Made by a program: the position numbers and the translations under genes | Origin: Limnohabitans sp. Rim28 | Lineage (GTDB): Bacteria; Pseudomonadota; Gammaproteobacteria; Burkholderiales; Burkholderiaceae_C | NCBI RefSeq assembly: GCF_000293865.2 | Contig: NZ_ALKN02000008.1 | Location: 1-64,000 of the forward strand | Length of the DNA stretch: 64,000 bases | Direction: 5' to 3' | Shown: in pieces, positions 14,625-23,481 of the stretch | Layout: each line of letters starts with the position of its first letter | Numbering within the stretch: position 1 is the first letter of the stretch | Notes under the pieces: generated by a model | Seen by the model: the letters and a program-made list of their open reading frames with translations, nothing else | What the model was told of the DNA's origin: nothing | Databases searched by the model: none

Positions 14625-16333
14625 AGTCTGGTTCTGCGGTATCCGAATTGCGCATGGCGCTGTGGGAGAACAAGCCGGCTTGGCGCCAAGCGGTGTTGAT
14701 GAGCTGGGTGATTGGTTTGTTGGGCTTCACCCCCACGGTGTACATGCTGCAGGTTTACGAGCGGGTGGTGAACAGCCGCGATGTGATGACGCTCTTGATG
14801 TTGACCGTGGTCACCTTGGGGGCCTATGCGGTGATGGAGCTGATCGAGAAGCTCCGTTCACGTTTGTTGTGGGGGGCTGGCATCGAATTTGAGTTGCGCA
14901 TGGCCGACCGTGTGTACAACGCGATGTTTGACGGTTTGCTGAAAAAGCAAATGGGCGGCGCCATGTCGGTGCAGAACGACTTTAAAACGGTGCGCGATTT
15001 TTTCAACAACCCGGCTTTGGGGGCGATGTTTGAGTTGCCCATTGCGCTGGTGTCGTTGGTGTTGATTTTTGCCATCAGCCCGGTCTTGGGTTGGGCCGCT
15101 TTGGTGGGGGCAGCAGCGCAGACTTTGGTGACTTGGCTGATTCAGCGCACGTCGCGCGAGCCTTTGCAAGAGGCGCAGCGCCGATCGCAAGAGGCACAGA
15201 CTTATGCCGAGGCTTCGCTGCGCAATGCGCAGGTGATGGAGTCGATGGGCATGCTGGACGCGGTGATGGGCCAGTGGCAGAAAAAGCAGCGGGCATTTTT
15301 GGCGTTCCAAGCCAAGGCCTCCGAGTCAGCGGGCGGCTTGAACGCGGTGTCCAAGTTGTTGCAGCAGTTGATGGGTTCGGTATTGTTGGGTCTGAGCGCT
15401 TGGCTGTTGTTGTTCAATGCCCTGAATGGCGGCGCAGCCATGATGATCATCAGCTCGGTCTTGGGGGGGCGCTTGTTGGCGCCACTGACTCAGATTGCGC
15501 AGCAGTGGAGCGCGGTGGCCACGGTGACGGGGGCTTGGGTGCGTTTGTCCAGCTTGCTGCAAAACGTGCCAGCGCGTGAAAAGAACATGGCTTTGCCCGC
15601 GCCCAAGGGCGAGTTGACGGTGGAGGGCTTGGTGGCGGCAGCGCCTGGCCAAGCGCAGGCGATTTTGCGCGGATTGCAGTTTGGCTTGCCCGCAGGGCAG
15701 GTGCTGGCGGTGGTGGGGCCTTCGGCTTCGGGCAAGACCTCGCTGGCCAAGTTGTTGTTGGGCATTTGGCAGCCGCAGGCGGGCAAAGTGCGCTTGGATG
15801 GCGTGGATGTGCACACTTGGGACAAGGCCGAGTTGGGCCCGCACCTGGGCTATTTGCCGCAAGGGGTCGAGTTGCTGGAGGGCACGCTGGCCGAAAACAT
15901 TGCCCGCTTTGGCGATTTGGACAGGCCCCGCATTGAACAAGCCGCGGCTTTGGTGGGCTTGCATGAGTTCATCTTGGCTTTGCCCAAAGGCTATGAAACG
16001 CCCGTGGGGCGTGATGGCGGTTTGCTGTCGGGCGGCCAACGTCAGCGTGTGGCCTTGGCCCGAGCTTTGTATGGCGATCCTGTTTTTGTGGTGCTGGACG
16101 AACCCAATTCGAGCCTGGACGAGGCAGGCGATGTGGCCTTGACGCAGGCGATTGCCACGATGAAGTCGCGTGGTACGACGTTTGTGATCAACACGCACCG
16201 CACCAGTGTGTTGTCGGTGTCTGACCGGGTGTTGGTGCTCAAGGATGGGACGCAGCAGTTGTATGGCCCGACTGCTGAGGTTTTGCAAAAGCTGATGCCT
16301 GCTGCGGCGTCTGTGTCGGCCCAGGCTGCGTGA
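14621..16333 (+). CDS. type I secretion ABC transporter (PrtD-like), first of two
   Basis: A 570-residue permease/ATPase of a type I secretion system. Residues about 1-310 hold the membrane domain, starting with a helix around TPTVYMLQVYERV. The nucleotide-binding domain has Walker A GPSASGKTS (Gly at 366), the signature LSGGQRQRVALARAL (about 469) and Walker B VFVVLDEPNSSLDE (about 488). There is no C39-like N-terminal domain, as in the PrtD/HasD branch. All ATPase motifs are intact. The start overlaps the TnpB-like gene by 4 bp. The second transporter has Walker A at the same residue number, showing close paralogy. Confidence 0.93.
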   Translation: MKSGSAVSELRMALWENKPAWRQAVLMSWVIGLLGFTPTVYMLQVYERVVNSRDVMTLLMLTVVTLGAYAVMELIEKLRSRLLWGAGIEFELRMADRVYNAMFDGLLKKQMGGAMSVQNDFKTVRDFFNNPALGAMFELPIALVSLVLIFAISPVLGWAALVGAAAQTLVTWLIQRTSREPLQEAQRRSQEAQTYAEASLRNAQVMESMGMLDAVMGQWQKKQRAFLAFQAKASESAGGLNAVSKLLQQLMGSVLLGLSAWLLLFNALNGGAAMMIISSVLGGRLLAPLTQIAQQWSAVATVTGAWVRLSSLLQNVPAREKNMALPAPKGELTVEGLVAAAPGQAQAILRGLQFGLPAGQVLAVVGPSASGKTSLAKLLLGIWQPQAGKVRLDGVDVHTWDKAELGPHLGYLPQGVELLEGTLAENIARFGDLDRPRIEQAAALVGLHEFILALPKGYETPVGRDGGLLSGGQRQRVALARALYGDPVFVVLDEPNSSLDEAGDVALTQAIATMKSRGTTFVINTHRTSVLSVSDRVLVLKDGTQQLYGPTAEVLQKLMPAAASVSAQAA

Positions 16334-16341
16334 GGTTCGAT

Positions 16342-18084
16342 ATGAAAAACAACAACATGGTGATCCGCGATCCTTTGTCCACGGTGATGTGGACTTTCAA
16401 GCGCGAATTTTTGACGGTGGCGGTGTTCAGCATGGTGGTCAACTTGCTGATGCTCACCCCCACCTTGTACATGCTGCAGGTGTTTGACCGGGTCATGATC
16501 AGCCAGAGTCAATTGACTTTGCTGATGGTTTCGCTGTTGACGGTGTTTTTGTTTGCCATGATGGCTTTTGCGGAATGGGCGCGTTCCATCTTGCTGGTGC
16601 GCACCGGCGTCAAATTGGACCAGGCCTTGAGCCAGAAGGTGTTCCGCTCGAGTTTTCTGTCTTACCTGAACCCGTCAGAGTCTGATCCGGCCAAGGCCTT
16701 TGGTTACTTGATCAGTTTGCGCCAGTTCATGACGGGCAATGGCGTGTTTGCCTTGTTTGACAGCCCGTGGGTGCCGATTTACATCGGGGTTTTGTTCTTG
16801 CTGCACCCTGTGCTGGGTGCTGTGGCGATTGTGTTTGCCCTGGTTCAGACCTCGATCGCTTGGTATGGGCACAGTCTGGGCAAACAGATTCAGGCAGATT
16901 CTGCGCAGTCGCAGGCCGACGCGCAGAAGTTCATGCAGTCCAAGTTGCGCAACATCGAGGTGTTGTCGTCGATGGGCATGTTGGCCGGTTTGTTCGCCCG
17001 CTGGCAAAAGCTGCAGCACAAGGCTTTGTTGCAGGGCGGTTCGGCCCAACAACGTTTGGGCGCTGTGACGGCGGTCAGCAAGTTTGCGCGTTACTCGCAG
17101 CAGTCGCTCAATTTGGGTGTGGGGGGGTGGTTGGTGATTGTGGGAGAGATCAGCCCAGGCGCCATGATCGCGGCGAACGTGTTGACAACCCGTGCCTTGG
17201 CGCCGATCGATTTGCTGGTGATGTCTTGGCCAGGTTTTTTGACGAGCAAGACCGCCTATGAGCGCTTGAAGGAGTTGATGGGTTTCCAGCACAAGGGGCG
17301 CGAGAAAACTTTGACCGAGGTGCCTTTGGGGCAACTCAAGGTGGAAGGCTTGACGGTGCGTGTGCCGGGCCGAGACAAGCCGGTGTTGAACAAAGTAGAT
17401 TTTGTGGCGCTGCCGGGCACGGTGACGGTGGTGTTGGGCCCATCGGGTTCTGGCAAGTCCACCCTGGCGCGTTCCATGCTGGGGATTTGGCTCGAGTTTG
17501 AAGGGCGCATTTTGTTGGACGAGCAGGACATCACGCAGTGGACGCGTGAGAGTCTGGGACCCCATTTGGGTTATTTGCCACAAGACATCGAGTTGTTCGA
17601 TGGCACGATCGCCGAGAACATTGCCCGCATTGGCGAGGTGAATTCCGAGCAGGTGATTGCCGCAGCGCAAGCGGCGGGTTTGCACCAGATGATCCTGCGC
17701 TTTCCCAAGGGCTATGACACCCGGGTGGGGCAAGCGGGTTCTTTCTTGTCGGGTGGGCAGCGCCAACGCATTGGCTTGGCGCGCGCTTTGTACGGGCAGC
17801 CGGTCTTGGTGGTGCTGGATGAACCCAATGCCAACTTGGACGACGACGGCGAAAACGCTTTGCTCAATGCGGTGCTCTTGCTCAAGCAGCAGGGCAAGAC
17901 GGTGGTCTTGATCAGCCACCGCCAAGGTGTGCTCAAGGTGGCCGACCGTTTGGTCATCCTGCAAGATGGCCAGGTGGTGGCCAGTGGCCCGCGCGATGGT
18001 GTGTTGGCGGCTTTGCAAAAGCAGCGTGAGGCGGCGGCTGGAGCGGCTGGGGCAGCTGCGCCAGCGGTTCAGCCTGCGGCTTAA
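16342..18084 (+). CDS. type I secretion ABC transporter (PrtD-like), second of two
   Basis: A 580-residue paralogue of the preceding gene: membrane domain at about 1-310 (TPTLYMLQVFDRVMISQS), then Walker A GPSGSGKST (Gly at 366), signature LSGGQRQRIGLARAL (about 470) and Walker B VLVVLDEPNANLDDDGE. The C-terminus is an Ala-rich tail. The ATG at 16342 is preceded by GAGG at 6-nt spacing and is preferred; a GTG at 16330 overlaps the upstream stop. Having two complete transporters side by side suggests a heterodimer rather than the usual homodimer (inference). Confidence 0.93.
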   Translation: MKNNNMVIRDPLSTVMWTFKREFLTVAVFSMVVNLLMLTPTLYMLQVFDRVMISQSQLTLLMVSLLTVFLFAMMAFAEWARSILLVRTGVKLDQALSQKVFRSSFLSYLNPSESDPAKAFGYLISLRQFMTGNGVFALFDSPWVPIYIGVLFLLHPVLGAVAIVFALVQTSIAWYGHSLGKQIQADSAQSQADAQKFMQSKLRNIEVLSSMGMLAGLFARWQKLQHKALLQGGSAQQRLGAVTAVSKFARYSQQSLNLGVGGWLVIVGEISPGAMIAANVLTTRALAPIDLLVMSWPGFLTSKTAYERLKELMGFQHKGREKTLTEVPLGQLKVEGLTVRVPGRDKPVLNKVDFVALPGTVTVVLGPSGSGKSTLARSMLGIWLEFEGRILLDEQDITQWTRESLGPHLGYLPQDIELFDGTIAENIARIGEVNSEQVIAAAQAAGLHQMILRFPKGYDTRVGQAGSFLSGGQRQRIGLARALYGQPVLVVLDEPNANLDDDGENALLNAVLLLKQQGKTVVLISHRQGVLKVADRLVILQDGQVVASGPRDGVLAALQKQREAAAGAAGAAAPAVQPAA

Positions 18085-18128
18085 TTCGCCGTTTATCGGT
18101 CAGTCATTTCGATTTTTTGGGGTTTGTG

Positions 18129-19505
18129 ATGTTGAATCAAAAATTGTCTGCTCAAAAGAGCGCACCCGTTGAGGATGTGAATGCCAAGGCCATGGGCGAG
18201 GAGGCTTCGTTGCGCGCTTCTTCGGACACGGCGGGCATTGGCCGCAAGGGTTTGTGGGTGCTGGGCTTGGGCTTGGGGGGCTTTTTGTTGTGGGCAGCTT
18301 TGGCGCCCCTGGACGAAGGCGTGCCCACCGCCGGTGTGGTGAGCATCGACACCAAGCGCAAGCAGGTGCAGCATTTGTCGGGCGGTATCGTCAAAGAAGT
18401 GCTGGTGCGCGAGGGCGATGTCGTCAAGCAAGACCAGGTGTTGATGCGTCTGGACGAGGCGGTGACCCGTGCCAATTTTGAGTCGGTGCGTCAGCGTTAC
18501 TTGGGCCTGAATGCGATGCAAAGCCGCCTGCGGGCTGAGCAAAGTGGGGCCGACAAGGTGACGTTTTCACCCGAGGTGATGGCGGCCACATCGGACCCGT
18601 TCATTGCGCTGCAGGTGAATAACCAGCGCCAGTTGTTCGATTCGCGCAGGCAGGCCTTGCGGGCCGAGTTGCAAAGCATGCAAGAGTCCATGCAGGGCAT
18701 GCGGGCCCAACGTGATGCTGCGCAGTCGGTGGTGGTGCAGCGACAAAGACAGCTGGCCATCCTGAATGAAGAGTTGGGCAATGTGCGGGATTTGGTGAAA
18801 GAAGGGTATGCCCCACGCAACCGGCAGATGGAAATTGAACGCATGTTGGCCGATGTGCAAGCGGCTTTGGCCGACTTGAACGGCAGCATGCTGCGCTCCA
18901 GCAGCGCCATTGCTGAGATGACGCAGCGCAGTCTGGCGCGTCAGTCGGAGTACCGCAAAGAGGTGGAGTCCCTGTTGGCCGATGTGTCGCGCGAGGTGCA
19001 GGCCGATGCGGAAAAGTTCAACGCCATTCAGGCCGATTTGAAGCGGGTCGATATCCGTGCCCCGGCCGGTGGTCAGGTGGTGAGCCTGGCGGTGCAGACG
19101 GTGGGTGCGGTGGTGCAGCCGGGCCAGAAGTTGATGGACATCGTGCCCGAGCGCCAAGCGCTGGTGCTGGAGGCGCACATCGCGCCGCATTTGATTGACA
19201 AGGTGCAGGCAGGCTTGTCCACAGACATTCGTTTCAACACCTTTGCGCATTCGCCCCAGCTGGTGGTGGAGGGCAAAGTGATTTCGGTGTCGGGTGATTT
19301 GTTGACCGACCCGGCCAATCCGCAGATCAGCTACTTCTTGGCACGCCTGGAAGTCACGCCCGAGGGCATGAAGACCCTGGGCAACCGCCAGATGCAAGCG
19401 GGCATGCCGGCCGAGGTGGTGATCAAGACCGGATCGCGCTCGATGCTGACGTACATGTTGAACCCCTTGCTCAAGCGCTTGGCCGGTTCCATGAAGGAGG
19501 AGTGA
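18129..19505 (+). CDS. type I secretion membrane fusion protein (HlyD/PrtE-like)
   Basis: A 458-residue adaptor that links the ABC transporter to the outer-membrane channel. A cytoplasmic N-terminal stretch is followed by one membrane helix (LWVLGLGLGGFLLWAALAP, about residues 42-60). A lipoyl/barrel-sandwich segment (VSIDTKRKQVQHLSGGIVKEV) and a long coiled-coil region (about 110-300) come next, and RAPAGGQVVSLAVQTVGAVV closes the sandwich. ATG 18129 is preferred over a TTG twelve bases earlier. It lies 44 bp after the second transporter gene and overlaps the TolC-type gene at TGATG. Confidence 0.93.
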   Translation: MLNQKLSAQKSAPVEDVNAKAMGEEASLRASSDTAGIGRKGLWVLGLGLGGFLLWAALAPLDEGVPTAGVVSIDTKRKQVQHLSGGIVKEVLVREGDVVKQDQVLMRLDEAVTRANFESVRQRYLGLNAMQSRLRAEQSGADKVTFSPEVMAATSDPFIALQVNNQRQLFDSRRQALRAELQSMQESMQGMRAQRDAAQSVVVQRQRQLAILNEELGNVRDLVKEGYAPRNRQMEIERMLADVQAALADLNGSMLRSSSAIAEMTQRSLARQSEYRKEVESLLADVSREVQADAEKFNAIQADLKRVDIRAPAGGQVVSLAVQTVGAVVQPGQKLMDIVPERQALVLEAHIAPHLIDKVQAGLSTDIRFNTFAHSPQLVVEGKVISVSGDLLTDPANPQISYFLARLEVTPEGMKTLGNRQMQAGMPAEVVIKTGSRSMLTYMLNPLLKRLAGSMKEE

Positions 19506-20842
19506 TGGCTTTGCCTTATCGTCAAACTGTGTTGGGTCTGGCCTTGCTGGCGGCTTGTTCGTCAGCGCCAGCGATGAATTTGCTGCAGGCCTACCAAGCG
19601 GCCCTGGCGCAAGACGCCAATGTGAGGGCCGGTCGCGCCGCATTGGCTTCGGGCATGGAGCGCTTGCCGCAGGCCCGGTCGCAGTTGTTGCCTGCGGTCA
19701 GTGCCAACCTGGGACGCAGCCAGAACCAGTTGGCCACCACATCGACCAATTTGCTCGGCAACAGTTCGGTCAGCCAGGACAGCTATTACAGCTTCAACCG
19801 GTCTTTGTCTTTGCGCCAGCCTTTGTTCAACATGCCGCGCTATTTCCAGCTCAAGCAGGCCGAGGTCCTGGTGCAAGAGTCTGTGGCCAATTACGACCGC
19901 GAGGTGCAAAACCTGGTGGTGCGTGTGGGTGGGGCTTACATGGAGGCCTTGCTGGCGGCCGAGAGTTTGAAGCTGGTTCAAGCTCAAAAACGCCAGTACA
20001 CCGCCATGGTGGATGCAGCCCGCAAGGCCTTGGTCGCGGGCACAGGCACCCGCACGGACATTGACGACGCCCAGTCGCGCTTGGACATGGCGCAGGCCAA
20101 TGAGCTGGAGGCGCGCCAGAACGAAGACTACACCCGCAAGCAACTGGAGTTGATGGTCAACCAGCCTTTGTCGGCCTTGTCTGGCCTGGGTGCGCAGGGT
20201 GTGTCTGCGGTGAGCCAGATGGTCAATGCATTGCCGCATTGGGTGGATTTGGCGCACACCCACAGCCCTGAAATCAGGGCGCTGTCGGCCCGTTTGGATG
20301 CGGCTGAAAAAGAAATCTCCAAGGCGCAATCTGCCCATGCACCGACCTTGGATGCGGTGGCGCAATGGTCGGACAGTGGCAATGAGAACGTGACGCGCTT
20401 GAACTCCCGCTTTGAAAACAAGTCGATCGGGTTCCAGTTGTCGGTGCCTTTGTACCAAGGTGGGGCCGTCAATTCGCAAGTGCGCCAAGCGGTGGCAGAA
20501 AAAACCCGCGTCGAGGAATCTTTGGAGTCTTTGCGCCGTGATTTGAACTTGCGCGTGCACAAAGAGTACCGGGGCGTGACCGAGGGCTTGTTGCGCATTC
20601 GGGCTTTGGAGCAGGCCTTGCGCTCGGCCACGCAATTGCTGGATTCGACGCAAAAGTCGCAGCGGGCAGGCGTTCGCACCATGCTCGATGTGCTCAATGC
20701 CGAGCAGCAACTGGTGACCGTCAACCGCGACCTGATCCAAGCCCGCTATGTGTACCTGATGTCGCGTCTGCGTTTGTCGTCTTTGGCCGGTGTGGATGCC
20801 GTGACCGCCCTCACGGAAATCAACCAAGCCTTCGCCCCTTGA
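19505..20842 (+). CDS. TolC-family outer-membrane efflux protein of the type I system
   Basis: A 445-residue TolC-type channel with a signal peptide (VLGLALLAACSSAPA) and the family repeat layout. It starts MNLLQAYQAALAQDANVRAGRAAL and has a second half with paired helices, ending in GVRTMLDVLNAEQQLVTVNRDLIQARY, which is the classic TolC motif. The Cys in LLAACS might be lipidated. An AAGGAGG ribosome site precedes ATG 19505, whose A is shared with the stop of the adaptor gene. Together with the preceding genes it completes an envelope-spanning exporter. A REP-like palindrome starts 5 bp after the stop and may act as the transcript end. Confidence 0.93.
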   Translation: MALPYRQTVLGLALLAACSSAPAMNLLQAYQAALAQDANVRAGRAALASGMERLPQARSQLLPAVSANLGRSQNQLATTSTNLLGNSSVSQDSYYSFNRSLSLRQPLFNMPRYFQLKQAEVLVQESVANYDREVQNLVVRVGGAYMEALLAAESLKLVQAQKRQYTAMVDAARKALVAGTGTRTDIDDAQSRLDMAQANELEARQNEDYTRKQLELMVNQPLSALSGLGAQGVSAVSQMVNALPHWVDLAHTHSPEIRALSARLDAAEKEISKAQSAHAPTLDAVAQWSDSGNENVTRLNSRFENKSIGFQLSVPLYQGGAVNSQVRQAVAEKTRVEESLESLRRDLNLRVHKEYRGVTEGLLRIRALEQALRSATQLLDSTQKSQRAGVRTMLDVLNAEQQLVTVNRDLIQARYVYLMSRLRLSSLAGVDAVTALTEINQAFAP

Positions 20843-20846
20843 TGGA

Positions 20847-20872
20847 TCAATTGGGGTCTGACCCTAATTGAT
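20847..20872. repeat. REP-like palindrome (AATTGGGGTC family), copy 1
   Basis: The imperfect palindrome has arms CAATTGGGGTC (20848-20858) and GACCCTAATTG (20860-20870). It lies between the convergent TolC-type and HAD phosphatase genes and encodes the last eight residues and the stop of the latter. The same motif occurs at 21695-21720, 57171-57195 and 57957-57986, two of them flanking the RAYT gene. Confidence 0.8.
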
Positions 20873-21653
20873 TTTCCGGGTTGAGCAAATGCTGCACCAC
20901 TTGCGCAAACCCTGCGCCCCGTTCGCCGGGGCTGATGTAGCGTGGGCGGTGGGAGAGTTGTGATTCAAAGCGGCGGATGTTGGCCACGCCGATGCTGTGG
21001 GGAAAGTGCGCAAACATGAGCTGGTCGTTGGTGGAGTCCCCCACATAGACCCAGTGCTGGATCTCGGCATCGAGGTCGCGTCCCCACAACTCGCGCACGA
21101 TCCAGCGGGCTCCGGTGAGCTTGCTGTGCTCGCCAAACCAACCATTGACATGGATGCTGCTGACGGTGGCCGTCATGCCTTCGGCTTGCATGCGGCGCAC
21201 CACTTCATCGATGGCGGCTGGGGGCAGGTGCGTGAACTCGCTGTGGTCAATCGCGATGTCGGTTTCGCGTCCGGCGCTGTCTTGCGAGCGGGTTGCGCCG
21301 GGCACCGTGCGTTCAATGTGCGCCAGCACCTGCTGCATGCGCGCGAAGTGGGCGTTGCGGGTGCTGAGGTCTTGCTGGTACAGCTTGCGCAGGCCTTGTT
21401 CGGCGGTGTGTTGCAGCCCCACAGCGCCGTTTTCGGCCACGATGGCGTCAACCGGCCAACTGGCGGCAAACGGCTCACTCCAACCGACAGGCCGCCCTGT
21501 GATCGGCACGACATGCAGGCCCGCTGACTTCAGGTCCGCCAGGGCTTGCAAGGCATCGGGGGTGATGGCGCCCTCGGTCGTCAGCGTGTCGTCGATGTCG
21601 GTGAAGACGCCGACGATGGGGCATGGAACCTGCCAACTGGAGAGGGGACGCAT
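20847..21653 (-). CDS. HAD-superfamily phosphatase (Cof/IIB type)
   Basis: A 268-residue HAD hydrolase. Motif I is FTDIDDTLTTEG (about residues 16-27), motif II is PITGRPVGWS (about 55), and motif IV is YVGDSTNDQLMF (about 203). The lid matches type IIB enzymes, such as mannosyl-3-phosphoglycerate or sucrose phosphatases. Substrate is unknown. The C-terminal residues NQLGSDPN and the stop codon are encoded by a REP-like palindrome, and another copy lies 42 bp upstream of the start, so the gene is bracketed by repeats. The original C-terminus may have been altered by repeat insertion. Confidence 0.85.
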   Translation of the reverse strand: MRPLSSWQVPCPIVGVFTDIDDTLTTEGAITPDALQALADLKSAGLHVVPITGRPVGWSEPFAASWPVDAIVAENGAVGLQHTAEQGLRKLYQQDLSTRNAHFARMQQVLAHIERTVPGATRSQDSAGRETDIAIDHSEFTHLPPAAIDEVVRRMQAEGMTATVSSIHVNGWFGEHSKLTGARWIVRELWGRDLDAEIQHWVYVGDSTNDQLMFAHFPHSIGVANIRRFESQLSHRPRYISPGERGAGFAQVVQHLLNPENQLGSDPN

Positions 21654-21680
21654 CGGAAATTTGCTTGGATTGAATGGGCA

Positions 21681-21720
21681 TGAATTGGGGGCACATTAAT
21701 TGGGGTCAGACCCCCATTCC
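21681..21720. repeat. REP-like palindrome (AATTGGGGTC family), copy 2
   Basis: Main palindrome 21695-21720: AATTGGGGTC, centre A, then GACCCCCATT. A further half copy (GAATTGGGGG) lies at 21682-21691. It sits between the stop of prfC and the start of the HAD phosphatase gene, and could act as a terminator or RNA stabiliser for prfC. Confidence 0.8.
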
Positions 21721-21724
21721 ATCC

Positions 21725-23353
21725 TTAGCCTGCCGAGCCCAGTGCCAGGCCAGCGTGTTCGCGCAGGGGGTGGAAGTGGATCTTGGGAAAGCGCTCTTGC
21801 GCCAGGCGCACGTCGTAAGGGCTGGTGCACAAATAGGCCAGCGTGCCTGCCGCATCGAGCGACATGCGCTGCGGGTAGGCGTTGGTGAATTCGCGCAGTT
21901 CGGCGGGGGTGTCGGCCGTGATCCAGCGGGCGCCGGTGTATTGGCAGCCCTCTAACCTCACGTCGCAGTCGTATTCGGCTTTCAGGCGGTGTTGCACCAC
22001 TTCAAACTGCAGCTGTCCCACCGCGCCCAGCAGCATGGGGCCGCCAATTTCGGGTTTGAAGACCTGGATCGCGCCTTCTTCGCCGAGCTGGTCGAGGCCT
22101 TGCTGCAGTTGTTTGGTGCGCAGCGGGTTTTTCAAAATCACCGTCATGAACAGTTCGGGTGCAAAAAATGGCAGTCCCGTGAACAGCAGGTTGGCACCAT
22201 CGGTGATGGTGTCGCCCAACTGCACACCGCCGTGGGTGGTGAAGCCAATGATGTCGCCCGCATAGGCTTCGTCCACCGCTTCGCGGCGTTGGCTCAAAAA
22301 CGTGACCACGCTGGTGGGGCGCAGTTCTTTGGCGGTGCGCTGGACTTTGAGCTTCATGCCGGGCGTGTATTTGCCAGAGGCCATGCGCACAAAGGCGATG
22401 CGGTCGCGGTGGTTGGCGTCCATATTGGCTTGCACCTTGAACACCACCCCCGAAAACGCGCTGTCCTCGGGTTGGATTTCTTTGACTACGGGTTGCTTGT
22501 TGACCAAGACCGAACTGGTGCGGGGGCGGGGCGGCGGGGCCAGGTCCACCAGGGCGTCGAGCACTTCCATCACACCGAAGTTGTTCACGCCGGAGCCAAA
22601 GAACACGGGCGTTTGCTTGCCCGCTAAGAACGCCGCTTCGTCAAACGCAGGCGATGCGCCGGTGGCCAGCTCCATGCTGTCCATGGCGGTTTGCCATTCC
22701 ATGCCAAAGCGTTCGGCCAATTGGGCTTGCTCAGTCAGTGGGATGGTTTCAAAGTCTTGCGGCAAGCGTTCGCTGCCGGAGTCGAACACGGTCATGGCTT
22801 GGGTGCGCAGGTTGACGATGCCGCCAAACGATTTGCCTTGACCGACCGGCCAGGTCATGGGCACGCAGGGCATGCCCAGCTCACGTTCGACTTCGTCGAG
22901 GATGTCCAGCGGGTCGCGCACTTCGCGGTCCATCTTGTTGACGAAGGTGATGATGGGCGTGTCGCGCTGACGGCACACCTCGATCAGGCGGCGGGTTTGG
23001 GCTTCCACACCGTTGGCCGCATCGATCACCATCAGGGCCGAGTCGACGGCGGTGAGCACGCGGTAGGTGTCTTCGCTGAAGTCTTTGTGGCCGGGGGTGT
23101 CGAGCAGGTTGATGACGTGATCGCGGTAGAGCATCTGCATCACGGACGAAGCCACCGAGATGCCGCGCTGCTTTTCGATTTCCATCCAGTCACTGGTGGC
23201 GTGACGGGACGCCTTGCGCGCTTTGACCGAGCCGGCAATTTGGATCGCGCCCGAGAACAGCAAGAGCTTTTCGGTGAGCGTGGTTTTGCCCGCGTCGGGG
23301 TGAGAAATGATGGCAAACGTCCGGCGGCGCCGGGTTTCGTGGGCGAAGGTCAC
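21725..23353 (-). CDS. prfC: peptide chain release factor 3 (RF3)
   Basis: A 542-residue translational GTPase that removes RF1/RF2 from the ribosome after termination. The G domain shows IISHPDAGKTTLTEKLLLF, RGISVASSVM, DTPGHKDFSEDTYR and FVNKMDR. The RF3-specific GAIQIAGSVKARK segment follows G1. GTG 23353 is chosen: it has AGGA 6 nt upstream and gives the usual RF3 start (TFAHETRRRRTF); an ATG at 23404 would add 17 atypical residues and lacks a ribosome site. Monocistronic, followed by a REP-like repeat. Confidence 0.95.
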   Translation of the reverse strand: MTFAHETRRRRTFAIISHPDAGKTTLTEKLLLFSGAIQIAGSVKARKASRHATSDWMEIEKQRGISVASSVMQMLYRDHVINLLDTPGHKDFSEDTYRVLTAVDSALMVIDAANGVEAQTRRLIEVCRQRDTPIITFVNKMDREVRDPLDILDEVERELGMPCVPMTWPVGQGKSFGGIVNLRTQAMTVFDSGSERLPQDFETIPLTEQAQLAERFGMEWQTAMDSMELATGASPAFDEAAFLAGKQTPVFFGSGVNNFGVMEVLDALVDLAPPPRPRTSSVLVNKQPVVKEIQPEDSAFSGVVFKVQANMDANHRDRIAFVRMASGKYTPGMKLKVQRTAKELRPTSVVTFLSQRREAVDEAYAGDIIGFTTHGGVQLGDTITDGANLLFTGLPFFAPELFMTVILKNPLRTKQLQQGLDQLGEEGAIQVFKPEIGGPMLLGAVGQLQFEVVQHRLKAEYDCDVRLEGCQYTGARWITADTPAELREFTNAYPQRMSLDAAGTLAYLCTSPYDVRLAQERFPKIHFHPLREHAGLALGSAG

Positions 23354-23481
23354 AAGGGGTCCTGAAGATCGTGCGGGTGGCCAAACAGCCCCCGTGGTGG
23401 CCAAGCCCTGTGCAGGCTGGCAAAAGAAGGGATTTTACCGGGGCAGCGTGCGGCTGCACATGGGCGCTTGTCGGCCGGGTC

